From the NCBI GenBank assembly GCA_030147505.1, contig JASBVG010000076.1:1-33355 (forward strand): a DNA stretch of 33,355 nucleotides. The letters are read 5' to 3'. Origin of the DNA: Tardiphaga sp. Its GTDB lineage: Bacteria; Pseudomonadota; Alphaproteobacteria; Rhizobiales; Xanthobacteraceae. Positions 1 to 7,966 of this stretch are shown here, piece by piece (the stretch's first letter is position 1; each line of letters starts with the position of its first letter). The notes under the pieces were generated by a model, which saw only the letters and a program-made list of their open reading frames with translations, was not told where the DNA came from and ran no database searches. A program made the position numbers and the translations under genes.

Positions 1-126
1 GGGGTCGAGCTTGCGAAGCCGGACCTTGTAGCCACGGGCCTGCAACAGCGCGCCTAACGCCGCCGATGCCAGACCTTTACCGAGCGAGGAAACCACGCCG
101 CCGGTGATGAAAATGTACCGCGCCAT
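1..126 (-). CDS. pyrG: CTP synthase, N-terminal 42 residues (partial)
   Basis: CTP synthase makes CTP from UTP, ATP and glutamine, the last step of pyrimidine nucleotide synthesis in the cytosol. Only the first 42 codons are inside the window; the gene runs off the left edge. The peptide begins [18 protein letters not shown], which is the almost invariant amino-terminal ATP-binding loop of the synthetase domain ([10 protein letters not shown] at residues 9-18), followed by the typical [17 protein letters not shown] helix. The ATG at 126-124 has only a weak AAGG-like sequence about 8-12 bases upstream. It lies downstream of secG and tpiA on the same strand, the usual order in Rhizobiales. The spacer between secG and pyrG carries tandem hairpins, so pyrG probably has its own promoter. 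Confidence 0.96.
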
Positions 127-153
127 GGGACCTAACCTTTATCTCTCCGATGC

Positions 154-173
154 CGATTCGCCAAAACGAATCG
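154..173 (-). repeat. Inverted repeat in the pyrG leader
   Basis: A perfect 7-bp inverted repeat, CGATTCG and CGAATCG separated by six bases, lies 28 bp upstream of the pyrG start. In RNA it would form a small hairpin in the 5' leader. I see no alternative partner strand that would make it a clear attenuator, so its role is open. Confidence 0.4.
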
Positions 174-228
174 CAGCCGTCAGCGGTATTCCGCCGGGGC
201 TGTGGGTGACTTGAATTCCGAAATGATT

Positions 229-278
229 GCAGCCCCTTGATGGGGGCTGCTGAGGCAGGATGGAAGCATCCATCCTGC
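229..278 (-). terminator. Tandem hairpins between secG and pyrG
   Basis: Two perfect stem-loops stand side by side just beyond the secG stop codon. The first, read in the direction of secG transcription, is a 10-bp stem with a 4-base loop (GCAGGATGGA 255-264 and TCCATCCTGC 269-278). The second is an 8-bp stem with a 6-base loop (GCAGCCCC 229-236 and GGGGCTGC 243-250). Neither is followed by a good U-tract, although AATCATTT follows the second. They most likely end or slow secG transcription before pyrG. Confidence 0.55.
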
Positions 279-304
279 ATGGCGCCAATGCGTTAGCGCG
301 CGAA

Positions 305-691
305 TTAGCGAGACTGAGGCGCCTGCGGCGCACTCGGAGCCTGCTGCTCGTCAGCCTTCTTCAGCGTGTCGAGCAGGCCGCCCGACGTCGGCGCCGTCAG
401 CGGCGACGACGGAGCGCCCTGCTGGGTCGCCGGTACACCGGTGGGCAGGATCGAGCTCGGGCCGCGGTTGTAAGTCGCGAGCCAGGACAGGAACATGGAG
501 GTCAGAAAGAAGCCGACCGCCAGGAACGCTGTGGTGCGGGTGAGCAGGTTGGCCGTGCCGCGGCCGGTCATGAAACCGCCGCCACCGCCGCCGCCAATAC
601 CGAGCCCGCCGCCTTCGGACTTCTGCAGCAGCACGACACCGATCAGCGCGGCGACGATCATGAGATGAATAACGATAATGACGCTTTGCAT
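305..691 (-). CDS. secG: SecG, protein-export membrane subunit
   Basis: SecG is the small subunit of the SecYEG inner-membrane channel and helps SecA-driven protein export. The 128-residue product has the standard layout: a first membrane helix (residues about 2-22, VIIVIHLMIVAALIGVVLLQ), the glycine-rich KSEGGGLGIGGGG loop with the FMTGRGTANLLTRTTA motif, a second helix (about 56-74), and a long Ala/Pro/Gln-rich C-terminal tail typical of alphaproteobacteria. I chose the ATG at 691 because AAGGA (700-696) sits four bases in front of it; an in-frame upstream start would add only six atypical residues. tpiA lies upstream on the same strand, 149 bp away. Confidence 0.95.
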   Translation of the reverse strand: MQSVIIVIHLMIVAALIGVVLLQKSEGGGLGIGGGGGGGFMTGRGTANLLTRTTAFLAVGFFLTSMFLSWLATYNRGPSSILPTGVPATQQGAPSSPLTAPTSGGLLDTLKKADEQQAPSAPQAPQSR

Positions 692-840
692 CGTGTCCTT
701 CCATCGCAAGCGCGCCGCGCCGATCGCCGGCTGCAGTCTGAGCGCTTGCGGGGTTTGAATCTGCAGGTATCTACACGACGGAGGCTGCGATTGCCAACCC
801 TTTGGGCGGGAACCTCAGCACCTCTCCTTGTGTCGAGGAT

Positions 841-1614
841 TTATGGGCAGCCAGCCGCAATTGCCAGGAAGTCCGCCGCCTTCAGGCTGGCGCCGCCGAC
901 CAGCGCACCGTTCACATTCGGCACCGCCATCAGCTCTTTCGCGTTCGAAGGCTTCACCGAGCCGCCGTAGAGGATCCGGATCGACGGCCCTTCATTCCTG
1001 AAGCGCTGGTTGAGGTGTTCGCGGATAAACTTATGAATTTGCTCGACATCTCCAGCTGTCGGCGTCAGCCCGGTGCCAATCGCCCAGACCGGCTCATAGG
1101 CCACGATCAGGTTTCCCGAGGTGCAATCATCGGGCAGCGATCCCTGCAGCTGAGTGCCGCAGACATCCAGCGTCTTGCCGGCATCGCGCTCGGCCTGGGT
1201 TTCGCCGATGCAGACGATCGCGGTTAGGCCGGCGCGCCAGGCAGCCAGCGCCTTCTCGCGCACCGTGGCATCACTCTCGCCGTGATCGGCGCGGCGCTCG
1301 GAATGGCCGACAACGACGGCAGTCGCGCCGGCATCGGCGAGCATTTCGGCGGCAACATCACCCGTGTGGGCGCCGGAGGCCCTCGGGTGGCAATCTTGCG
1401 CACCCACGGTGACCACCGTGCGGCCCTCCTGACCAAAGCTCGACGCCTTGTCCGCAAACGCGGCCAGCAACGTCACCGGTGGAAAAATCAAAAGATCAGC
1501 CTTTTCCAATACTTCCGGCGCACCACGAAGCATCGCCTCGAACTCACTCATGGACGCCTTGAGGCCATTCATCTTCCAATTGCCAGCGATCAACGGACGA
1601 ACGGCATCGGTCAT
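841..1614 (-). CDS. tpiA: Triose-phosphate isomerase
   Basis: This enzyme interconverts dihydroxyacetone phosphate and glyceraldehyde 3-phosphate in glycolysis and gluconeogenesis. The 257-residue protein has normal family length and all catalytic residues: N12 and K14 in GNWKMN, H104 in VVGHSERR, and E174 in [11 protein letters not shown], which also starts the flexible loop 6. The phosphate-binding YGGSV (216-220) and GALVGGASL (237-244) segments are present. AGGA stands about 9 bases before the ATG. Same strand as secG, with a 149-bp spacer, so the two may be co-transcribed or separately driven. Confidence 0.97.
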   Translation of the reverse strand: MTDAVRPLIAGNWKMNGLKASMSEFEAMLRGAPEVLEKADLLIFPPVTLLAAFADKASSFGQEGRTVVTVGAQDCHPRASGAHTGDVAAEMLADAGATAVVVGHSERRADHGESDATVREKALAAWRAGLTAIVCIGETQAERDAGKTLDVCGTQLQGSLPDDCTSGNLIVAYEPVWAIGTGLTPTAGDVEQIHKFIREHLNQRFRNEGPSIRILYGGSVKPSNAKELMAVPNVNGALVGGASLKAADFLAIAAGCP

Positions 1615-1677
1615 GAAGTGTTTCCTGTAACAAGAGGATGTGACGAGGCCTTGAGCTAACAGAGCCAGCCGGAGGGC

Positions 1678-2265
1678 TCAAGCTGGCCCGGCACCGCGCT
1701 TGCCGCGATAGGCCCTGACTTCGTCGGAGGTCGGATCGGGCGCTTTTGGATCGAAGCCGCGCCAGCCCGACGAAGTCAGCTCGCTCCGCCGCGCCTCTAT
1801 ATCGACGGAAGACGGCTGTAAGATTGCCACAAGATTTTCGCGCTTATCCGCGTCCACGCGGGCACTCACGAGCGATCCACCGCGGCGAATGCTCTCGGCA
1901 TAAACCTCGGCTTCATTCACAGCGACGCCTGCTTCTGCCAGCATGCCGATGGCGCCTCCGGCCGCGCCGGCCACCGCAGCACCAGTCGCGGTCGCAGCGA
2001 ACCACCCGGCGGCGACCACGGGGCCGAGACCGGGAATCGCAAGCAGGCCCAACCCGGCCAACAGGCCGCCGAACCCGCCAAAACCGGCTCCGATGGCGGC
2101 CCCCCTGCCGGCGCCGGCGGCATAATCGGGCGCGTACCATTTGTCGGCATTGTTGGCGATGATGCTGATGTGTTCGTCCGGTACACCCGCCTCGCGCAGT
2201 TGGCGCACCGCGGATTGCGCATCGGCGTAATCATCGAACAAACCCGAGATCGTCACCTGGGTCAT
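1678..2265 (-). CDS. YflT-like glycine-zipper stress protein
   Basis: The product is 195 residues. Residues 1-40 (MTQVTISGLFDDYADAQSAV onward) look like the ferredoxin-like YflT / general-stress-17M domain, which begins with a beta strand and a helix that scans 'DAQSAVRQLREAGVP'. A long Gly/Ala-rich hydrophobic region (about 50-112) follows, of glycine-zipper type and likely to insert in or associate with a membrane. A second alpha/beta stretch (about 115-150, with VSARVDADKRENLVAIL) and a short charged tail complete it. The ATG at 2265 has a strong GGAGAGG site; the open frame extends upstream but that part overlaps the preceding gene. It lies 13 bp after the secreted PepSY-like gene and is probably co-transcribed with it. 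Exact function is unknown; proteins of this kind are usually stress-induced. Confidence 0.8.
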   Translation of the reverse strand: MTQVTISGLFDDYADAQSAVRQLREAGVPDEHISIIANNADKWYAPDYAAGAGRGAAIGAGFGGFGGLLAGLGLLAIPGLGPVVAAGWFAATATGAAVAGAAGGAIGMLAEAGVAVNEAEVYAESIRRGGSLVSARVDADKRENLVAILQPSSVDIEARRSELTSSGWRGFDPKAPDPTSDEVRAYRGKRGAGPA

Positions 2266-2278
2266 CGGCCTCTCCACC

Positions 2279-2593
2279 TCATTCCGGCTGCGCCGAGATG
2301 TTGCCCTTGTAATCGACGCTGACACGCATGCGCCGGGTGCCGCTCATGGCGGTCCCCCGCCAGATGCCCTGGCTGTCATTGATCAACTGGGAGACGTCGG
2401 AATAGCCCTGAGATTTCAGAAGTTCTCGCGCCTGCCCTTCGGAGAAGCTGTTGGCACCGGGCGACAATGAAACGGGGCCATTCGGTTGTGCCACGCTGGG
2501 ATTCTCCATCGCCGGGTTTTGCTGGGCCCACCCCGGCGAAAGCGCCAGCCAGAGGCCGGCAATGGCCACCCCCGCTCGCACCCGAATCCGCAT
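2279..2593 (-). CDS. Small secreted PepSY-like protein
   Basis: A 104-residue protein with a clear signal peptide: basic start MRIRVR, hydrophobic core to about residue 20, and a probable cleavage after SPGWA (about 23-24). The mature part has a low-complexity Asn/Pro/Ser linker and then about 50 residues (SEGQARELLKSQGYSDVSQL...GTRRMRVSVDYKGNISAQ) that fit the PepSY-like pattern: helix, strand, then a V-D-x-x-G-x-I strand. Such domains are thought to bind or inhibit partners in the periplasm. GGAGG lies four bases before the ATG at 2593. It is the first gene of a pair with the YflT-like gene and is divergent from the foldase gene. Confidence 0.75.
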   Translation of the reverse strand: MRIRVRAGVAIAGLWLALSPGWAQQNPAMENPSVAQPNGPVSLSPGANSFSEGQARELLKSQGYSDVSQLINDSQGIWRGTAMSGTRRMRVSVDYKGNISAQPE

Positions 2594-2823
2594 ATTGCCT
2601 CCCCGACCGGCCGTCTGGCCTGCCGCATCAAGCGGCGAAGCGGGCAAAAGTTCCGTCGCCCGCACCCCGGCCAAACGCCTGAAACCGCTTCAATCCGCCC
2701 CGTTCCGTCCGGTTGCGACCAGGGGGTTGCCACTTTATGATGCGCGTCTTATTCGGCGATGGCTGCACGCGGTTCGAGCCGCTGGCGCAAGCCGGTTCCC
2801 CTCCTGACAGACAGATTGGCCCC
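2594..2823. promoter_or_regulatory. Divergent intergenic region (PepSY-like gene / ppiD)
   Basis: These 230 bp separate two divergent units and must hold both promoters. On the plus strand TTGCCA at 2727 followed 17 bases later by TATTCG is the best sigma-70-like pair I can find, but the match is weak. No operator-like palindrome or RNA gene was recognised. Confidence 0.35.
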
Positions 2824-4731
2824 ATGCTTCGAGGAATGCGCAAAGCGTCATCCAATTGGATTGGCAAGACGATTATGACCGTCGTGATGGGCGTCCTGAT
2901 CGTCAGCTTCGGCATCTGGGGCATCGGCGACGCCTTCAAGGGCTCGGCGCAATCAAAGGTCGCCACGATCGGCTCGACGGATATTTCCACCGAGCAGTTC
3001 CGTCAGCTCTTCAGTGACAAGCTGCAGCAGATCGGGCGCCAGTTCGGCCGCCCTCTGACGCCGGACCAGGCCCGCGCTTTCGGCCTCGACCGCCAGGTGC
3101 TGCAGCAGGCGATCGCGGAAGCCGCACTTGACGAAGACGCCCGCCGCAAGGGCCTTGGCGTGTCCGATCAGGAAGTGCTGCGCCAGATCATGGCGGATCC
3201 GAACTTCCAGGGTATGAATGGTCAGTTCGATGGCGCCCGCTTCCAGCAGGTGATCCGTTCGCTCGGCTATACCGAGCAGCGCTATATTGCCGAACAGCGC
3301 AGGGTCTCGCTGCGCCGCCAGATCGCCTCCACCCTGACTACTGGCGTCGATGCGCCGAAGCCTATGCTTGAGGCTCTAAGCCGATACCAGAACGAGCAGC
3401 GCACCATTGACTATGTGAAGCTTGACGCCGCTCAGGCCGGCACCATCGAGGCCCCCTCGCCCGAGGCCCTTGCTGCCTATTTCGACGAGCGCAAGACTCA
3501 GTTCCGCGCTCCGGAATATCGCAAGATCGCGTTCCTCTCGCTCACCCCTGAGGAAATGGCCAAGTGGTCCACTGTTTCGGACGACGATGCCAAGAAAATC
3601 TATGACGAGCGCAAGGACCGCATCTCTACGCCGGAACAGCGCCAGATCTCGCAGATCGTGTTCCCGAATGCCGAGGAAGCGCAGGCTGCCCGTGCCAAGC
3701 TGAACGATAGCTTCTCTTTCAACGATCTCGCCAAGGAGCGCGGCCTCAAGCCCGCCGATGTCGAGCTCGGCATGGTCACCCGCGCCGGCATTCTCGATCC
3801 GAACGTGGCCGACGCCGCCTTCTCGCTGGCCCCCGATACGATCAGCCAGCCGGTCATCGGCCGCTTTGGCACGACCGTCATCAAGGTCGGCAAGATCCAG
3901 GCCGGCAGCACGCCGAGCTATGACAGCGTCGCGGCGACCATCAAGCGCGACCTTGCCATCGAGCGCGCCCGCGCCGTGGTCAACGACATGCATAACAAGG
4001 TCGAGGACGAGCGCGGCGGCGGTGCGAACATCGTAGATGCCGCCAAGAAGCTGAACCTCAACGCCGTGACGATAGAGGCGGTGGATCGCTCCGGCCGTGG
4101 ACTGGACGGCAAGCCGGTCACGGGTCTTCCGGCCAACACCGATCTCGTCTCGCAGGCCTTCAACAGCGATGTCGGCGTGGACAACGACGCCATCCAGGTC
4201 GGCGGTGGTTACATCTGGTACGACGTGCTCGGCATCACGCCGTCGCGCGATCGCAGCCTCGACGAGGTGAAGGCGCAGGTCGAGACACGTTGGCGCGAGG
4301 ACGAGATCACCAAGCGCCTGCGTACCAAGGCTGAGGACATGGTCAAGAAGCTCGACAGCGGCGCCAAGCTTGCCGACGAAGCGGCCGCCGCTGGCCTCAA
4401 GGTGACGACCTCAGCGCCGTTCAAGCGCGACGCCAGCGTGGCGGACCTGTCACCGGGCGTCATCCAGGCCGTGTTCCGCGGCGTCAAGGATGCCGCCGGA
4501 CAGGCACCGGGCGCCGGCACGGCGGACTGGATCGTGTACCGCATCACCGACATCGCTGCCCCGACCGTGGACATGGCGTCCGATGATGCCAAGAAGCTGA
4601 AGGAAAGCCTGCAGCGCGGCCTCACGGACGAACTGGTGGCACAGTACATCACCAAGCTCGAGCAGCAGGTTGGCACCAGGATCAATCAGGAAGCCTTCGC
4701 GTTGGCCACGGGCGCGACGAGCAATAACTAA
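2824..4731 (+). CDS. ppiD: Periplasmic peptidyl-prolyl isomerase / foldase, PpiD-SurA type
   Basis: A 635-residue membrane-anchored chaperone that should help newly exported proteins fold as they leave SecYEG. Residues 1-15 are basic and cytoplasmic, and 16-36 form one membrane helix (MTVVMGVLIVSFGIWGIGDAF). Residues 45-215 are the helical SurA_N-like chaperone region with the IGSTDISTEQFRQ and GRPLTPDQARAFGLDRQVL signatures. A parvulin-like (rotamase) domain spans about 228-360, and a second helical chaperone section reaches the C-terminus. I chose ATG 2824 by memory of homologues that start MLRG(I/M)RKASSNW; the longer open frame starting with TTG at 2713 adds residues that do not look like a protein terminus. 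ATG 2836 is an alternative. The gene stands alone upstream of trpD. Confidence 0.9.
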   Translation: MLRGMRKASSNWIGKTIMTVVMGVLIVSFGIWGIGDAFKGSAQSKVATIGSTDISTEQFRQLFSDKLQQIGRQFGRPLTPDQARAFGLDRQVLQQAIAEAALDEDARRKGLGVSDQEVLRQIMADPNFQGMNGQFDGARFQQVIRSLGYTEQRYIAEQRRVSLRRQIASTLTTGVDAPKPMLEALSRYQNEQRTIDYVKLDAAQAGTIEAPSPEALAAYFDERKTQFRAPEYRKIAFLSLTPEEMAKWSTVSDDDAKKIYDERKDRISTPEQRQISQIVFPNAEEAQAARAKLNDSFSFNDLAKERGLKPADVELGMVTRAGILDPNVADAAFSLAPDTISQPVIGRFGTTVIKVGKIQAGSTPSYDSVAATIKRDLAIERARAVVNDMHNKVEDERGGGANIVDAAKKLNLNAVTIEAVDRSGRGLDGKPVTGLPANTDLVSQAFNSDVGVDNDAIQVGGGYIWYDVLGITPSRDRSLDEVKAQVETRWREDEITKRLRTKAEDMVKKLDSGAKLADEAAAAGLKVTTSAPFKRDASVADLSPGVIQAVFRGVKDAAGQAPGAGTADWIVYRITDIAAPTVDMASDDAKKLKESLQRGLTDELVAQYITKLEQQVGTRINQEAFALATGATSNN

Positions 4732-4743
4732 GACGGTTGATAT

Positions 4744-4831
4744 CTGCAGGATGGTTAGAGCCGAAGGCGAAACCCATCGCATCGCAAAATGAAAGTGATG
4801 GGTTTCGCTGACGCTCTACCCATCCTACAAG
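4744..4831. repeat. REP-like intergenic palindrome
   Basis: Between ppiD and trpD lies an imperfect palindrome of about 88 bp. The left arm (4745-4778) reads TGCAGGATGGTTAGAGC then GGCGAAACCCATC. The reverse complement of the right arm (about 4797-4830) reads TGTAGGATGGGTAGAGC then GCGAAACCCATC. About 30 of 34 positions agree, and the loop is about 18 bases (around GCATCGCAAAATGAAAG). From memory, this wording matches a dispersed palindromic element common between genes in Bradyrhizobium and Rhodopseudomonas. In RNA it would form a long hairpin and could insulate ppiD from trpD. Confidence 0.85.
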
Positions 4832-4861
4832 CTAATATCGCATCACTTTCGAAAGCATCCC

Positions 4862-5875
4862 ATGGACAATCTTCGGGCAATTATCGCCAAGGTCGCGACC
4901 GGCGCCTCGCTGACGCGTGAGGAATCCTCGGCAGCTTTCGACAGCATGATGTCGGGCGAAGCGACGCCTTCGCAGATGGGCGCTCTGCTGATGGGCTTGC
5001 GCGTCCGCGGCGAGACCGTCGATGAGATCACCGGCGCCGTCGAGGTCATGCGCGCCAAGATGCTGCGCGTCACCGCACCTGCCGATGCCGTCGATATTGT
5101 CGGCACCGGCGGCGACGGCTCGGGTTCCGTGAATGTCTCGACCTGCGCCTCCTTCATCGTCGCCGGCTGCGGCGTGCCGGTTGCCAAGCACGGCAACCGG
5201 GCGCTGTCGTCGAAATCCGGCGCGGCCGACGTGCTCGCCGCACTCGGCGTGAACATCGAACTCAAGCCCGCCGATGTCAGTCGCTGCACTGCGGAGGCCG
5301 GTATCGGCTTCATGTTCGCACCGGCACATCATCCCGCGATGAAGAATGTCGGCCCGACCCGGGTCGAACTCGCGACCCGCACGATCTTCAACCTGCTCGG
5401 CCCGCTGTCCAATCCGGCCGGGGTGAAATACCAGATGGTCGGCGTGTTCTCGCGGCAATGGGTGCAGCCGCTGGCGCAGGTGCTGAAGAATCTCGGCACC
5501 GCCCGCGCATGGGTCGTGCATGGCTCGGACGGCCTCGACGAGATCACGCTGACCGGCCCGACCTTCGTGTCGTCGCTGGAGAACGGCGAGATCACCAATT
5601 TCGAGATCAAGCCCGAAGACGCCGGACTGCCCTATGTGACCGCCGAGGCACTGAAGGGTGGCGACGCCAAGGCCAATGCGGCTTCGCTGCAGGCTGTGCT
5701 CGACGGCAAGCCCGGCGCGTTCCGCGACGTCGCGCTATTCAATGCCGCCGCTGCGCTGCTCGTGGCCGGCAAGGCCAAGGACATCAAGAAAGGCGTTGCG
5801 ATGGGCCAGAAGTCGCTCGATAGCGGCGCGGCACTCGCCAAGCTGAAGCAACTCGTCGCCGTCTCCAACGCCTGA
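4862..5875 (+). CDS. trpD: Anthranilate phosphoribosyltransferase
   Basis: This enzyme joins anthranilate and PRPP to give phosphoribosyl-anthranilate, the second step of tryptophan synthesis. The 337-residue protein is of normal length. It carries the PRPP-binding GTGGD motif (81-85), NVST (91-94), the KHGNR segment (109-113) followed by [10 protein letters not shown], and the N-terminal helical domain with the [17 protein letters not shown] signature. The ATG at 4862 lies directly after the REP-like palindrome and has no strong ribosome-binding site, so translation may be modest. trpC follows after 14 bp. No trpE or trpG is present beside it in this window. Confidence 0.97.
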   Translation: MDNLRAIIAKVATGASLTREESSAAFDSMMSGEATPSQMGALLMGLRVRGETVDEITGAVEVMRAKMLRVTAPADAVDIVGTGGDGSGSVNVSTCASFIVAGCGVPVAKHGNRALSSKSGAADVLAALGVNIELKPADVSRCTAEAGIGFMFAPAHHPAMKNVGPTRVELATRTIFNLLGPLSNPAGVKYQMVGVFSRQWVQPLAQVLKNLGTARAWVVHGSDGLDEITLTGPTFVSSLENGEITNFEIKPEDAGLPYVTAEALKGGDAKANAASLQAVLDGKPGAFRDVALFNAAAALLVAGKAKDIKKGVAMGQKSLDSGAALAKLKQLVAVSNA

Positions 5876-5889
5876 CGGAGCCGAACGAT

Positions 5890-6693
5890 ATGTCCGACAT
5901 CCTCACCAAGATCGAAGCCTATAAGCGCGAAGAGATCGCCAAGGCAAAGCGCGAGCACCCACTCAGCGCGCTGAAAGCGCTCGCCAAATCCGCGCCGCCG
6001 CCGCGCGGCTTCATGACCGCGATCCACCGCAAGCTCGACAAGAGCGACTTTGCCCTGATCGCCGAGGTGAAGAAGGCTTCGCCGTCGAAGGGCCTGATCC
6101 GCGACGACTTCGATCCACCGACGCTTGCCAAGGCTTATGAGGATGGCGGCGCGGCGTGCCTGTCGGTGCTCACCGACACGCCATCATTTCAGGGCCATCT
6201 TGATTTCATGGTGGCAGCCCGCGCCGCGACCAAGCTGCCGGTGCTGCGCAAGGATTTCATGTTCGACACCTATCAGGTGGTGGAGGCCCGCGCGCATGGC
6301 GCCGACTGCATCCTGATCATTATGGCCGCCCTTGACGACGCGCTCGCCCGCGACATCGAGGACGCCGCCATCGATCATGGCATGGATGTGCTGCTCGAAG
6401 TCCATGACGAAGCCGAGCTCGAACGTGCGCTGAACCTGCGCTCGCCGATGATCGGTATCAACAACCGCAATCTGCGCACCTTCGAGGTGACGCTCGCGAC
6501 CAGTGAGAAGCTGGCGCCGATGATGCCGAAGGACCGGCTCAAGGTCGGCGAAAGCGGCATCTTCACGCCGGACGATCTGGCGCGACTTGAACATGTCGGC
6601 ATCTCGACCTTCCTGGTCGGCGAGAGCCTGATGCGGCAGGCGGATGTCACCGCTGCGACGAAGGCGCTACTGAAGCGCGCACAGGCGCAGTGA
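5890..6693 (+). CDS. trpC: Indole-3-glycerol phosphate synthase
   Basis: A TIM-barrel enzyme that decarboxylates and closes carboxyphenylamino-deoxyribulose phosphate to indole-3-glycerol phosphate. The 267-residue monofunctional form shows [11 protein letters not shown] (58-68) with the catalytic lysine region, LRKDF (119-123), the glutamate in LLEVHDE (E170), GINNRNL (189-195) and the phosphate-binding VGESGI and LVGESL loops (219-224, 242-247). There is no fused TrpF domain. ACGGAG stands about 10 bases before the ATG. It sits 14 bp after trpD and 2 bp before moaC, so the three are surely co-transcribed. Confidence 0.97.
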   Translation: MSDILTKIEAYKREEIAKAKREHPLSALKALAKSAPPPRGFMTAIHRKLDKSDFALIAEVKKASPSKGLIRDDFDPPTLAKAYEDGGAACLSVLTDTPSFQGHLDFMVAARAATKLPVLRKDFMFDTYQVVEARAHGADCILIIMAALDDALARDIEDAAIDHGMDVLLEVHDEAELERALNLRSPMIGINNRNLRTFEVTLATSEKLAPMMPKDRLKVGESGIFTPDDLARLEHVGISTFLVGESLMRQADVTAATKALLKRAQAQ

Positions 6694-6695
6694 TC

Positions 6696-7211
6696 ATGGC
6701 CAAGAGAATTAAATCGAAAGGCGCGGCCCTCACCCACATCGATTCCTCGGGTGAAGCCCGCATGGTCGATGTCTCGGCGAAACCTGCCACCGAGCGCATC
6801 GCCGTCGCGGAAGGCCTCGTGATCATGAGCAAGTCCAGCCTCGATATGATCGTGTCCGGCAATGCCAAGAAAGGCGACGTGCTCGGTACTGCGCGGATCG
6901 CCGGCATCATGGCCGCGAAGCGGACCTCCGACCTGATCCCGCTGTGCCACCCGCTCGCGCTCTCGAAGGTTACCGTCGACATCGCCCCCAATAAGAAGCT
7001 GCCGGGCTGCCGTGTGCGCGCGACGGTGAAGGTGACCGGCCCCACCGGCGTCGAGATGGAAGCGCTCACCGCCGTATCGGTGGCGTGCCTCACCATCTAC
7101 GACATGATCAAGGCCGTGGAACGCGGCGTTCGGATCGAGGGCATTCACCTCATCGAGAAGAAGGGCGGCAAGTCCGGCCACTATCTGGTGACCGACAACG
7201 CCATTGACTGA
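6696..7211 (+). CDS. moaC: Cyclic pyranopterin monophosphate synthase MoaC
   Basis: MoaC converts the 3',8-cyclo-GTP made by MoaA into cyclic pyranopterin monophosphate, the first stable intermediate of molybdenum cofactor. The 171-residue product carries the family signatures [13 protein letters not shown] (75-87), [20 protein letters not shown] (121-140, with the catalytic Asp136) and KKGGKSG (155-161). I chose ATG 6696, two bases after the trpC stop; a GTG at 6690 would overlap trpC. In many alphaproteobacteria moeA follows directly, but here it lies 5.8 kb away. The moaC stop codon abuts the stop codon of the opposing H-NS-like gene with no base between. Confidence 0.97.
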   Translation: MAKRIKSKGAALTHIDSSGEARMVDVSAKPATERIAVAEGLVIMSKSSLDMIVSGNAKKGDVLGTARIAGIMAAKRTSDLIPLCHPLALSKVTVDIAPNKKLPGCRVRATVKVTGPTGVEMEALTAVSVACLTIYDMIKAVERGVRIEGIHLIEKKGGKSGHYLVTDNAID

Positions 7212-7571
7212 TCAGACAAGGTGCTGCGAATGCGCGTCGTCGATATCGGCGACGCTGTTATCTGCCTCGATCCGGAACTCGTCGAGCTTGCGCCCCGCCG
7301 CGAGCTGAAAGACCAGCCAGCGCGGACGCAGACCGCGACCGGACCAGATCTGGGTCGGCTCATCGGGATTGCGATAGAACGGTCCGGCCTTCGGACGCAG
7401 CGCAGTCACCGCGCACTGCGACGACGCGGAAAACTGATCGAGATCGCGCAGCCTTTCGTCGATCTCCTGTCGCTGCGCCGCCATTTTGGCAGCCAGCACA
7501 ACGCGCAGCTCTTCGTGAATTTGCCAGAGCGCATCGACCGACATGTTGCTGAAGTTATAGCCTGCCGCCAT
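7212..7571 (-). CDS. H-NS / HvrA family DNA-binding protein
   Basis: A 119-residue nucleoid-type protein of the H-NS family as found in alphaproteobacteria (HvrA-like). Residues 8-45 form the oligomerisation helix (MSVDALWQIHEELRVVLAAKM then QRQEIDERLRDLDQ). Residues 64-101 are the DNA-binding domain: FYRNPDEPTQIWSGRGLRPRWL, where WSGRG-x-x-PRWL is the AT-hook-like core, then a G-R-K-L-DEF strand. Proteins of this family bind curved AT-rich DNA and usually silence or tune transcription. An AGAGGG site lies about five bases before the ATG at 7571; an in-frame start further up adds 16 residues that do not fit. It is convergent with moaC and divergent from nothing coding for 248 bp. Confidence 0.88.
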   Translation of the reverse strand: MAAGYNFSNMSVDALWQIHEELRVVLAAKMAAQRQEIDERLRDLDQFSASSQCAVTALRPKAGPFYRNPDEPTQIWSGRGLRPRWLVFQLAAGRKLDEFRIEADNSVADIDDAHSQHLV

Positions 7572-7819
7572 CGTATCCCTCTTGTCGCCGTCCCGGAAAA
7601 TTGGACCGGGACCGCACACGACATGGGGGGTGTTGGCGGCGGTCCCGGCGCCACATCAATCGACCGGGCGGGAGGATGGAACATCCGGGTCGCAGAGCGT
7701 GGCGGCACCAGCGCTACCAAGCCGGGTGTCGCCAAGCGTAAATGCTGCATACGTAACTACGCGTACGAATTGTAACTTTGTCGGTAACCTCAATATCGCG
7801 GAAGCCGGCAGTAACAGGC
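7572..7819 (-). promoter_or_regulatory. Upstream region of the H-NS-like gene
   Basis: About 250 bp without a convincing gene; open frames here in both directions have poor composition. It contains four copies of GTAAC on the plus strand (7753, 7772, 7784 and 7811) and an alternating ACGTAACTACGCGTACG tract. These lie where regulatory sites for the minus-strand H-NS-like gene would be expected. No good promoter match is assigned. Confidence 0.4.
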
Positions 7820-7966
7820 TTAATGGTAGTCGATGCGGCGACGGCGCTGCGGCTGCAATTCGCCTGCGATCCACGGGCCGACCTGCGCATCGAGATGGCG
7901 CTCGTAAAGTTTCACCAGGAAACGACCGCCGAACACGACGACGGCCAATGCCAATAAGGTCCACAT
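7820..7966 (-). CDS. Small membrane protein, 48 residues
   Basis: This short frame codes MWTLLALAVVVFGGRFLVKL in its first 20 residues, a plausible single membrane helix starting right at the N-terminus, followed by a soluble amphipathic tail with YERHLDAQVGPWIAG and a basic RRRRIDYH end. Positive residues after the helix suggest a cytoplasmic tail. Codons favour G or C in the third position, like the real genes around it, and the stop is TAA. No strong ribosome-binding site is visible (GGA about 8 bases upstream). It shares strand with the H-NS-like gene and starts in an AT-rich patch that would supply its promoter. Family and function are unknown. Confidence 0.5.
   Translation of the reverse strand: MWTLLALAVVVFGGRFLVKLYERHLDAQVGPWIAGELQPQRRRRIDYH

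Noticed and set aside
260..970. Plus-strand 236-codon frame across secG and the secG-tpiA gap
   Set aside because: Arg/Gln-rich shadow of secG and the tpiA end; no protein-like pattern.
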